In this document: positions 1 through 12,000 of the stretch, in pieces | Layout: each line of letters starts with the position of its first letter | Numbering within the stretch: the stretch's first letter is position 1 | Assembly: GCF_041260155.1 (NCBI RefSeq) | Contig: NC_091928.1 | Coordinates: forward strand, 30,737,388 to 30,801,387 | Source: Ptychodera flava | Taxonomy: Eukaryota > Hemichordata > Enteropneusta > Ptychoderidae | DNA length: 64,000 bases | Direction: 5' to 3' | Made by a program: the position numbers and the translations under genes | Notes under the pieces: model-generated | What the model was told of the DNA's origin: nothing | Databases searched by the model: none | The model's input: only the letters and a program-made list of their open reading frames with translations

Positions 1-511
1 GTAAGCACTCTGCCGTGCCGCAGTGGAGAATGACCGGGTGTGAGAGAAAGGATAATCGATTTGGTGAACCAGAGGGATGCGAGTGTTTCTATTCACCTTT
101 GTATTAATGATATCTAATTTTTGTTAAGGCTTTCATTTTTTTCAAATCATGATGTAAGTTCTCCGACGGCAACATAAACTAAAATACGAAATCATGTCTA
201 TACGCCATACACCATCATTTAAGAACAACAGAATGCTCGTGCTTCAATAGATTACTGTAACTCGAACGCAAATTTATGTGACTGTCAGTTTGCATCCAAA
301 TGCGCTCAGAAAGCCACTCTCTGATTTGTTGAGTATTTGTCTATTGAAAAAAATTGTTGAAAGACCAATCCATCAATACATAAGATTTTTATCATATTTT
401 TCAACCACAAAAGTTCTTTTGACACTATACAGTGGCTAGCGCAGTTGCATGTAAGCTCTGCTATATTTATGAGTTTGATAAACGACTTGTTTTTAATAGA
501 ATTGTCAATAG

Positions 512-1030
512 ACATCAAATCAGGTCCAATAATCGTTATCATTCAAGGTAACTAAGAAATTTAGGAACATATTGAAAATGACAAAGGCAATGGGGTCATC
601 TTGAACCACAAAATAGTGGTGGTACCAGGTGTCCGGAATGGGTAAGCGTACTCTGCCAGCTAGCCGCACCAGTCAAGATTTACCCAAAGCGACAAATCCA
701 TTGTTATTTGGTGAATTCACCAAATTACTTTTGTGAGTCAAAATTTGGTATGCTGTCACTCATCATTTGAGTAACAGACAGGTCATATTTTGATACAACA
801 TCTCCGTATCTACCGTAGAACTTCTTAAATGATTTCACTAATCTACTCTCTGAGAATCCTTGCCTCACTAACTTTTGAGCTAATAGGCTGTGTCTAACCC
901 GAAAGTCTTCATATGAATTGCATGCTCTACTGTATCTAAGGAGTTGTGAAACATACACACCATAAGCTGGAGATGATGGTATATTGCTCGACAAAAATGG
1001 AAAGTTTATGATTTCAAAACTATTATACAA
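512..1030 (-). mobile_element. Retroelement ORF C-terminal fragment
   Basis: The minus strand, 1030 down to 725, encodes YGVYVSQLLRYSRACNSYED and FKKFYGRYGDVVSKYDLS. This pattern recurs at the C-terminus of reverse-transcriptase-like predicted proteins in many invertebrates. It is absent from the paralogous 5' flank of copy 2, which confirms an insertion. The element class is not certain. Confidence 0.6.
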
Positions 1031-2045
1031 TTGAGAAAGTGTTTGTTATACTTCATTTCATTTACTTTTTTCATTATTCCATCGTGTTATTTCAAATCAG
1101 CAGCATTTTTAAAGTGCACTCTTTCAGTCATACATAATTTTCGTGTCCTCAGTGTACCCTCATATTCGTCAAGGCACCCCAATCTCCCGCCACTTCAGGA
1201 GGCGTTTTGTTTGTGATCACAGTCTTACTTGTCTTTCCGGATACATATATCATCACTCTCTTCATGTGAAAATTGTTTACCGAATAGCAAATCATACTGT
1301 GCGCCCTACATCGGACTCTACGTTAGGGATATGGTATCGGCCAGTGAACCTTTTACTGGGGAATTACATAGCGTCAGCCAGTGTCACTCAACACAAGACC
1401 GTCCGTGAATCGAACTTACAGAAACGCTTGCCGCGTTAACTCGATAGTAGTCCGTGCATATACTCAAGGATGGTACGTATACTGTATAAGCAGAATACTG
1501 AACTGTGACAAACACATCTTGCTATAATTAGACTAAGAACATATGTTTTAATTCAAGTGCACCTACACTTGTGAGTGGGCTGAGGGTTCGGAACGAAATG
1601 AGTCTGGCAGGAAGAGATCAATCTTGCCCCTTTCCAAGTATTATTAATCCCGCCCCTTCGTTTTTGACCAACCCTATGGATGATGTGGGAAACGAGATGA
1701 AGAGAAACATGGATAATTTATTTTTTGATGACTTTTGGACTTCAAGTTCCCGTTTTAAAAATGGTAGAGCAGGGAGTTAGAATAATTGGCACACACAGTT
1801 TCTCGTTTATTTGAGTGTTTCATGTTACAGAATTGAGTGAGTGTGTACAATCGATGGAAATCAAGGTGTCAAGTTACAGTGCATACAGTCAGTTGACCCG
1901 GACATGGGTGAACCCTATTAAGGAGCTGTGACTTTCTGTCTCCGCCAAGCGCAGTGTATGCCTCGAAGGGCATACTGAATACAGATATTGATACATCCAG
2001 TATGATATATGGCGGTGGCGTGTATCTTGTACGCACAAGCTGAAC

Positions 2046-2746
2046 CACAGACAAATAGAGAAACAGACTAGAAATGCGGCATGCCTTTTGTTCCATGGTC
2101 GTTTCGGTAGAACTATGGCCTTTTCATATTAAAATGAGCTTCAAAGGTGTTAAACTTTTTGGAGACTTTGTTTGTGGTTGATAATTGTACGAGATTATGC
2201 GAAAAATACGACGAGATGGAATCGTGCTGCCAGTCGCGTAGCAACCATAGCTACTTAATGAGCTCTCAGGGCAGAAACACTGCTTCACGATAATAAAAAC
2301 ATAACACGCCAGCAGTTTCATAAACATGTCCTTCCTTGACGAACGTGTATAAGGCTGTATGACTGACCGTAAACCATTGAGTAAAACCAGACAGGGTTGA
2401 TAAAAAACTGTCAAATTTGGTTCAAACACACTCATTATATATTCATAAAAATATGAGAGGAATTTTTAAAATGGTAAAACTCACTTTCCTGAAGCTCAAA
2501 ACACTCCCGTTTTCGCCATTACGCCCATGCCGCTCAGCACCACACGACAACAACAACACAAACTTTCCCGAACATACTTTCGCTTAACAATTGAGAAAAA
2601 TCCGAAAATTACCGAAGGATGCATGGTCGGCACTCTTCGGAAAAATGAGACGAGAGCTACCTGAGGTGAGGCGAATATTGATAAGTTACGTAACAGCTTC
2701 ACGCCTTGAACAATACCCGTTGCTAGTCTGTTTCTCTTTGTCTGTG
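2046..2746 (-). mobile_element. 701-bp terminal-inverted-repeat element, copy 1
   Basis: Ends are CACAGACAAATAGAGAAAC and its complement GTTTCTCTTTGTCTGTG. It is flanked by GCTGAAC (2039-2045) and GCTGGAC (2747-2753), a diverged 7-bp target duplication. The paralogous flank of copy 2 has a single GCTGAGC (28288-28294), the empty site. The minus strand holds a 103-codon frame (2435-2124, starting MSVFEPNL) that is also open in the related element at 42050-42746. No transposase is recognised. The 7-8 bp duplication would suit a hAT-like source. Confidence 0.8.
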
Positions 2747-2921
2747 GCTGGACGCAGTGCGATGTCAGGGCTGAGGTGCCGCTTCAAAATAACGCGCAAA
2801 CGAAGTCAGAATGTAACCTTTGAACCGGGAAATCGACAATGTTTTCCCTATTCGCCTAATTGCACTAGAATGTTATTGTTGCTGATCATTAGATAGGGAC
2901 AGACTATGTAACGACAAAGTA

Positions 2922-3006
2922 ATGGATAATCGAAGAGGGAAAGTCGGAGCTACCTCGCTGGTTGTGTTAGTGATTCTACTCATTGCCAGGGTACGAGGAA
3001 ACGGAG
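2922..3006 (+). CDS. Exon 1: signal peptide
   Basis: ATG at 2922 opens 28 codons plus one base, then a strong GTAAGT donor at 3007 (phase 1). The peptide has a basic start (RRGK) and a hydrophobic core LVVLVILLIA, typical of a cleaved signal. The start is supported by the paralogous exon at 28467, which has the same layout. Two short upstream ATGs lie in the presumed leader (about 2839 and 2870); each runs into a stop before the main ATG, so they may act as uORFs. Confidence 0.8.
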
Positions 3007-6000
3007 GTAAGTTTCGTGAAGAAAAAAATCACAGTTGTTGAAGCAGTGGTGAGAGGAAAACTGCAAGTAAGACAACACAATATTGAAACTTTGTTGATAT
3101 TTCTACCGTGCATTTGTACTATCGCATTATGATATGAATCAAAGTATTGTATCACTGTATTCTAGCATGGCCAACACTCAAAGCCACAGGACCATTTTAA
3201 GTATCCGGAAGTTAAGTGGTATGAAACTTTCGAAGTTGACGCCCTTTTTTCCTTCCGTAAGATTAAGAGTAAAAAGGACGTCCAATTCGTCAAATCCAAG
3301 ACTTTTAATCACACATCCAAGGATAGTGCACAATATGTTGTCGCACAAAAACCAGATGCCCACAACAAATTTAAAAATTTGTTGAATCGGAAGTAACTAC
3401 TATGATAATTGTCATAGTTTTGTGCTGTTATTTATATCTTGAGAGCAGACAATGATACGATTGCTTGAAGATGAACACGATTAGGATTTATCGGAGAGTG
3501 ATAATCAAGGTTTCTCTCATTATAACCTTCCGCACTTTTGCTGAAGTAAATCCAGAGGGGATATTCCTCATTAACCTTTCATAAACAAGAATAAACACAA
3601 CGCTAGCAGTTGACTATACAACATGGAAGTAGATAGGCTTGTCTCAGAAAAATATTATGTAGCTAATGTTCCTTCTGAAAAAAATATTTGTCTTGTATTA
3701 CGAATGACGTCGCTTAAAAAGGATCTTTGCTCCGAATTGTAGACCGTTTTGAGACAAGTTCAAAACTGGGCGTGATTTTTGAGTACGTGACGAAATATAA
3801 ACCACAGGCTTTCCTAAATGAAACTAAACCTTCTCAGCAAATCAAGAATAAAAATTAGGAGTCACCGTGCAAAGTTTTGAATTAAAGGAACAAACTACCA
3901 AACATTGACGGATATTTGAAATTCAAAATGTCAGCCACCTCTGTTTTACCTCAAAAGGGAAAATGAAATATATGATTTTCATAAAAATGAGAATGTGATA
4001 TTTTTCTTATTCGAAGAGGTTTTAGTATGAGCCCCCCTCCCAAAAATGTGGTAGCTGAAAAAATAATTTTTAAATTTGAGAATTCGAATATCTGGCCCCA
4101 AGGCGCAATCTGAAATAAACTATAGTCACACCTACGCAGTGATTGTTTTTATGGCAGCTTTTCCGCTTTCTGATACCAACACTAGATCTTGTTACAACCT
4201 TTTTCCTGTTTCAACAGAGTGTACTTTTACATCTCTATCGACAGTTTCGACAACTTTAACCTGCCTTGACCCGGATAATTTTAACGTGTGTCGATGACAT
4301 ACAAATGCATGCGGGCACGGGCAATATGCATAGAACTTTCCGGAAATCTACAGAAATTAAAAACACAATTTCGATGCTGTTTGTGTCGGTGATTTCGAGA
4401 CATTACCAGTTCCGCTTTCCCTACACTGCGAAATATTATGGAACTTGGTCCACTGAAAACAAGTTTTGTATTTAAGCTTAAAATCTCACCATTAGCAAAG
4501 TAAATGGATTGATACAAGCGTATTATACAGCATATAGAAAAGGTGTAAGTAAAATAAAGCGTCTTGCTGCGTCTTAACCAAAGCCACATCTGTGCACTCT
4601 TTTTTACACTTTAACATAAGGACATCAAATATATCTATGTTTAAGAAGGCGTAAAATTATGGGCGCATTTAGCATATGCTTCATCTAACTTTTGACTTTT
4701 CATAGCCAACCTCATTAATATGGATAGATATTAAGTAAAGGAAGGGGTTTCCGAAAAGTCAAATCTGTGGATCACTTAAAATGACAAGTGGAGTGAAGCA
4801 ATCGTAAAAAAGATAAAATATTGTAGAAAAATAAAAAGACATACGATGCAGATGAGATAGTAATAATGACAACGCTAGGCACAACCCAGTCTTATTTCCA
4901 CTTCATACAGTGAACCATACAGCAACCAGTGCATCTGGACCGCCTTACTGCATTTTATACAGAATAAATACACTTGCAACGCGTACAGGAGGTCGCTCAG
5001 GCAAATAGCTGGGTTTGGCTGAAAGAAAGAACAGAAATGGGAAATTACCATTGTTAAAATAAATGTTAATTCCTCACTACAACCGCTGGCAAGTTTTTTC
5101 ATCTTGACAACAATGTTACATACTCTTGGACTGTGATCACAGTTTGTGTTATCTTTATGCACATTGCACTTAATGTTGCCAGACAATTTGTTTAATGAAT
5201 GTATATCACCTTTGAAGCTATCGAAATACTGCTGATTTTTTAACTTCCAATCCAATAATTTTTAAGGCCATCGTTCACTCTACCAAAAGAAGGAGTGAGG
5301 GTTAATCAATCAATAAGTCAATCAATCAATTCATTACACAATATGGTAAGTGTTGCATGACATTACGATACATCCTAGGATAAAGGTAGTTATCATGTGA
5401 TAAAGATTTACTGAAAAGAGAAATTAGCTATTGTCGGTCTTGTTCCGTCCGGTGGCCAGTTTGAATGGATCCCTCTCCTTCTTTACGGAGCAATCACATG
5501 TCTCAGAGTTAGGTGGCCAGAGCCACTGCTGGTTGAACCGGTGTTTAAAGATGAATACGAATATGTGTTTTTTAATTGTAACTTTCGACCCTCCCATAAA
5601 GTTACCAGGGAGAGCATCAGAAACGCCATTTACAGTAAAGACGAATTAAGTCCAATTAATGAACGCTATTATGAAAGAGAATATGACTTTACTGGATCAT
5701 GGTCTCCCATATATAGTCTACCATTTAAGGTAGCCATAGACACAAAAACATGTGAATTCCAGTTCAAACTTCTTCATCATATTCTGTACACAAACTACGA
5801 TCTATCTAGAAGAGGCATGGACCAATCACCGCTCTGTTCATTCTGCCAAAACAGCAACGAGACACTAGATCATCTTTTCTACAGCTGTAAATTCACTGAG
5901 ACCTTCTGGAACGAATTTCACACATTTTTGAGGAATCTCTCAGTTTGTTCACTAGACATAACTTAAATGAAGTGCTCTTTGGTGTTGACGGTTACTCTGA

Positions 6001-9000
6001 CATTCACAATCACTTGCTACTATTAGCCAAAAGACACATCTATGCCATGAAAATGAAACAGAGTAAACCACACTTTGCAGCTTTTATGTTGCAAGTGAAA
6101 TTCAACTACCATCTAGAGTACGAAATAGCTCTGGAAAGAGACAAACTAGAGAGACATTGCAGCAAATGGATTTCAATTTTACACAAAATTGTAGATAACT
6201 AAGCACTGTACTTCATTTTAATTTAAGTTCATGTTACTAAAGAAAATGTTATCAATAAAACAATTTAAATACAAAAAAAAGTACAAATACTTAAATTCTG
6301 GAAGGCAAATTTTAAACCTATGGACTAACAGGTGTGTACATTTTTAGTGGATAAATAAAGGACAAGGTACTTGGCAACTACTTACACTTGTTGATTAACC
6401 CAGTAACCACTGATCTTATTGAATAAATACACAACTATTAAATGAATAAATACAAATTATGAAGATAAAATATAAGGTGATCTACAACATCCGGAAGGAC
6501 ATCTCTTAAGGAGGGACTAAAGCATTTTTGACTTATTTTGTTTACTTAATCAATACGGTATACGGAACCTCTGTATCAGATCTTCCAAGATACAAAATGA
6601 TCTGTTTCCCCTGGGAAATGATAAAAGCTCACACCCAATTTAAGTGTGAAAAGTTGTGTGTACTTGCAAAACTAACGATTCAGTAATCCGTACTTGTCAA
6701 TTCTGATAAATCTAATCTTCAAATATTTTGTGTTTCCGTTTGATTCGGTCACACGAAAGTAACTTTCTCGTGACCGAATCAAACGGAAACACAAACTATT
6801 TGAAGATTTATCAGAATTGACAAATATGGATTACTGAATCGTTGAATTTTTTTTGCAAATACACACAACTTTTCACACGTGAAATGACTATGACGATTTG
6901 ACAACAAAAATCTCGACCCCCATTAAATAAATATCCGCTTTTGTCAACAATAATCATTTTATTTGATGGCGCATCATTATTTTACAGCAAAGGTTCAGCT
7001 TGTTGACGGATCATCTCCTTATGACGGCCTCGTTGAACTGTACGTGAACGACACCACGGAATGGTTACCTGTATGTGGAACTCGGGGTGTGTGGCACTTT
7101 TTAGACGCCGATGTCGTTTGTAATCAACTTGGTAAGCATCACGATTAGACATTACTCAAAGGATAACAAGTACTATATTTCAGAATATCCAAGAGCTGTC
7201 GCGAGTTTGTCACTCCAAGGAACTTATGTTAACAGACAGCATAATAAATAGCTCAATACATTAATTAATCAATTAATAATCATAAATTTTGTTTGAATGT
7301 GTCTCTGTAGCGTACATTTTCGAATTATCCTCAGGTTTTCTCATTTCTTAGAATGAAACATTCAGTTGCGCTTTGGTCTACGCCAACGTGTTTAGGTTTG
7401 TGTTGGCCGAAACCCGAACTCAACTAAATCTTTTTATCTACCCATTCGCGTACCTAGAAATGCCAAGGATAGTCAACAGAAATCATTATTACAACAAGTA
7501 CTCCACCTTTTAATTATCGTGCTTTCATTGCGTCCATCTTGGTGCATAGACCGGATGAAACAAAAGCTGGAAACTGTAAAACTCTCGGTAAATTTCTCGT
7601 GCTGCTAAATATCTGCTAATGTTAAATTCCTTCGACAACATTTGTACCCTGCAGGTTACAATGGTGCAATGCGATCAGAAGGGAAGAGTGATCGTTTACG
7701 AAATGATCCTCGTAAAGTCGTAGATCAGGTTGTGTGTCCCGCAAACTCCATCACCATTGACGATTGTACCTTTTATATCGAAGAATCCGGCCACTGCAAT
7801 GACAAAGCCAGGATTACGTGTAACTGTAAGTTTTGTCCAGGAAAGAAGGTTCATGTTATTGAAGATATTTTTACCAATGTTATGTGTCTCTTAAACTTCA
7901 AATATTAATGCATGAATTTGTTTCCCGGGATAATATTTGTATAATTCATACTCAACTTGGTCAAAACCACACTTGTCTAAATATCAATTCTCGACTGAAA
8001 GAGACTAAGAGATCACATTAATCAAATTATTTCTGTTTCCACACTTGCAATCAGATCCAAATACTGTTATTGTCTTGATATTCATCGCTTTATATGCAGC
8101 GGTTACGATGAATTGTCGGTAGCTAATTGATGACTCTAACTCCCGCTTGTTTACGCTCGTTCGATCGGTCTAGAACATGTCAATCACGTTATCCAAACTG
8201 TATGTATTACCTGTTTCAAATCATCCACTGGAAAGTTTAATGATAGAAAATTGTGAAAAGCGAATAAACTACAGTATTGACACCATTTGTGTTCCAGCCG
8301 AGCTGGGCCTTCTTGGTCCAAATAATTTTGGACGCGGTTGAATTTGGGCGATGTGTCACAATTAGACTGTGGTCAGCAGTTTAGACGTTTCGGCCGAATG
8401 TTCAATGGAATGACATACGTAACGATTCTCGATTAAACTATTCCTGAAGCTTTAACAATGATTATTATGTTACGAAAAAAAGACGTATATTTCAATTGCT
8501 TGTATTGAATCTAGTCGATGGTTACATTGGATGTTTCAACAATAACGCAAGCGATCCAGTACTTCCTGATGATGGTGAGGAAAACACTCAAATGACTATT
8601 GAATGGTGTCTGGACTACTGTAGGGAACGTAACTGGACGTATGCAGGATTGTACTGGCGTAAATATTGCCACTGTGGCAGGCAGGGAACGGACTACGCAC
8701 GACAAGGAGTGTTACGAAATTCTCAGTGTGGTAGTACCTGTACAGGAAATAGTCTGCAAGTATGTGGCGGTGGAATGGGAAGAATAAGCATCTATAAAAG
8801 TAAGTAAATCAAGATATCATTGGAAAATTCTGATTTCTCAGCTGCAGAAGTTGAAGCAACCTTGGGTATAGCCGTAATGCAATTAAGCAAGATGATCAGT
8901 TTGACATTGGATAGAGATGTGCAAAAGACGAAGTCTTTCCGTTGCTGCTGCGAGTGTGGTTACGAAGGGTACAGTAGTATTTGAGCATGCATATCCATCT

Positions 9001-12000
9001 TTTTGAATTAAGTAAAATAATCTACATGTCTCTTTGTAGCCCATTTAGGTGCATGTGGAGGTCAAGTCAACATTAATGGATCTCGGACAATCTACTCTCC
9101 TGGATTTCCGGGATATTATCCGAATTCTCAGGATTGTACCTGGATCTTGTCATCCTCGAAGTCAATGAGTTTTACGATGAACTTTGTCCTCTTGCAATTG
9201 AATAGTAATGATGACCACGTAATACTCTATGATGTCAGTGATAGTGAAAGGCATAACATTCGTCAGTTTAGCGGATCTGACGTACCGGAAGTGGTATGTT
9301 CGCACTCCAGTGAGGTGCTCGTGCACTTTTATTCGGGAAACGGCAGTGATTCAAACACAGGGCTCTTTGCCATTACCTTTAAAGGTAAAGCTACGTATAT
9401 TATCAATCGATATCTGATAGTCACACCACTAATTGAGTATCGTCCGAAGGGATCGTTAAGTGCTGAATATGCAAATATCTTTCCAACTACTTTGTTGCAT
9501 TATCTTTCACTCCTTACTGATAGCTTTATTCTTTTACAATTAAGTACATAAGTGACCAAATGCGACACATTGAAATGAAATGAAGATGCTACAGCTTGGT
9601 GTATTACAACTGCAAATGTTTAAGAGTGACTACATAAGGTTAGCCATGCGTTTTTAGGGAAGGGTAGCTTGCCACAAAGTGGTACAATGCAACATTAGTT
9701 AGATCAATAAAAATGGGTGTTGTCCAAGTGTGATTTAACTTATGACATCTTTGCTCCTACATTGTTTTACTACGGTCTATTAAAAGTAAGTGATTTAAAT
9801 GTTCATTGGCAATAGTAACGTTGCTTTGGATGCCTTTCAGCGAAGGCTTCCTACATAGCAGTCTACTGTCAATTGTAACCATTACTTTAACATCTAATTT
9901 TCAGAAGTGTACACTATTTGTCCGCTCCCGAAAGAAATCAACCATGGCCACTTCAATGTAACTGGTGACTGTACTAAAAACTGGACGCTATCAGTCACAT
10001 GTAACGAGGGGCTACATGTGAACACATCCCATTCAAGTGTTGTCTGTTATGAAGATGATGGATGGAATGATACTATACCGAGTTGTACAGGTATGAAGCC
10101 TTGATTTCAGAGTTTAGATTTTATATCAATGAAATCAACTATTTACTAAAACATATCGCTTTTTCTCGTGTCCAAATGGATTAGACACCAAGTATTTTCA
10201 TTTGAATTCATCATATATGTGAGAGTGAAAACATGCTTGCATGCATATATACCTACGTTTTTATGAATAAGTGCATACTTGTGTATGTCTAAGTTTATTA
10301 TAAGAATGTTGATTAAGGTTTTTTATAAGGCCATGAACGTTAGGTACTGTGTCATTCTACCGTCAGCAATACGGACTAGGATTATAGAAGGGATGAAAGG
10401 CAGTACATAGACTACGACATGCTAGGGTTAGATGTCGTTAGGTTTTACAAGTTGAATTATATCTTCATCGTACTTCAAAGGTTTTCTCCATATAATATAG
10501 TATCATACGCATACCGGTGATCGCCTCACCCTACTCTTGAGCTGTCTAAATTAATTCCTTAGCGAGCATGCGTTGGTTATCACCATTGATGATTAGGGTG
10601 AAATGTTCCTAAAATGAACTGGTTCGGGCGAGGGTGTATGATACTATTAATTCCGCCTGCCATATCCTAATACTGAATTAGACAAATAGGGCAGTTTTTT
10701 TCATATCGATGTTACATGTATATGCTTGGTCCTCAGATATTCTGTGAGTCATCATTTAGGGGCTTGATATATAATATATACATATCTGTGTAGTGAGCTT
10801 GTGTAGTTCATAAGAGTACACAGATTTGTGATTTTATAATAAGATACCACTATTATTAATATTCCAAGCCGAAGTACCGGTGAAACTGACGGATGGAGAA
10901 TTGCCGAATGAAGGACTTGTTGAAGTATTCGACTCGAAATATGGCTGGCTTAAGGTGTGCCTGATAGGAAGAGAAGACAAAACGTGGAGTTGGAATGGAG
11001 CCGATGTTGTCTGCACTCAGCTAGGTAAGCATAAAATGTATCTATCATGTATCAATGGCTTATCGCATTTCAGAAGCTAGATAATTTATATGTTATTTTG
11101 ACTGTATCTGATAGGGAATACTAGAATCAACAAAATCTAAGGTTGTGAAGAAATTAGTAAGTCATAATTTGGTTCTACCGATTAGGTCATTTTTGGTCAT
11201 TCACTTTTTATATCATGGACCAGAATTGCTTTCCATATTTAGGTGAACGCGTCCATTACCGGATCTACCATTTGTTTATTTAAAGCAGCACGCACCAAAT
11301 TCAGAAATGTCACCTAAATTATCATTTATGGCCGACAATACATTCGCTAGCTGGGAGATATTCGAACATAGCTGCTAGATTTCTTACTACCTGGTGACGA
11401 TGACGACTGTAAATAAGTTCATAGAATCGCAAAGACAACCAAGCTCAGTTCAATTCAATTCAATCCAATTCAATTCAATTCATTTCAATTCAATTCAATT
11501 CAATTCAATTCAATTCAATTCAATTCAATTCAATTCAATTCAATCCAATCCAATTCCATTCATTTTAATTCAATTCAATTCAATTCAATTCAATTCAATT
11601 CAATAGAATTTCATCCATTCCAAACATCGGTAACTAAAATGTCTGATGACATCATAGAATATAAAACTGTACATAAGTATAGAGTCAGAGAACGCTACCG
11701 AAAAAATCACACAAAACAGTTAACGAATCATTTAAAAGCCGCACCGTGGTGAGAATGAATGACAACTTGTGCCGCTTTGACCTGCAAGCCGGGCATCTAA
11801 AACACCGACCAGAGGGAAGTATGTCGAATTCTGTCGATAAAATATGATACGTACTAGAGAAGAAAACATTTGAGCGGACTTTCCGGAGTACTTGCTGATT
11901 ATAAAATGATGACAGGGTTCTCTGGGGTATTCCAATTAATTTTGAACTAAGTGACTCAATTCTATCAAGTGAAATTTTGTTTCTGACTGTCATGTTTGAA

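Larger units (their letters stand above)
3007..6987 (+). other. Intron 1 of copy 1
   Basis: A 4-kb intron. Parts of 3007-4900 align with copy 2 (28555-36420). A conserved low-complexity reading pattern lies at 3180-3390. A dispersed repeat lies at about 3800-4130, a 5'-truncated LINE at 5500-6265 and a long fold-back at 6644-6879. The stretch 4916-6430 is absent from copy 2 and so was inserted in copy 1 or lost from copy 2. Confidence 0.7.

Noticed and set aside
4875..5255. 126-codon minus-strand frame in copy-1 intron 1
   Set aside because: No recognisable domain, absent from copy 2, inside an inserted block, and lacks splice or promoter support.
9385..9551. Extension of the CUB 1 frame past the donor
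   Set aside because: The frame stays open for some 55 codons into the intron, but the consensus GTAAAG donor, the end of the CUB fold and the paralogous exon end all place the exon end at 9384.
11394..11606. Reading frame of repeated FNSIQ pentapeptides
   Set aside because: It is the translation of the (AATTC)n microsatellite; no splice sites or conservation.
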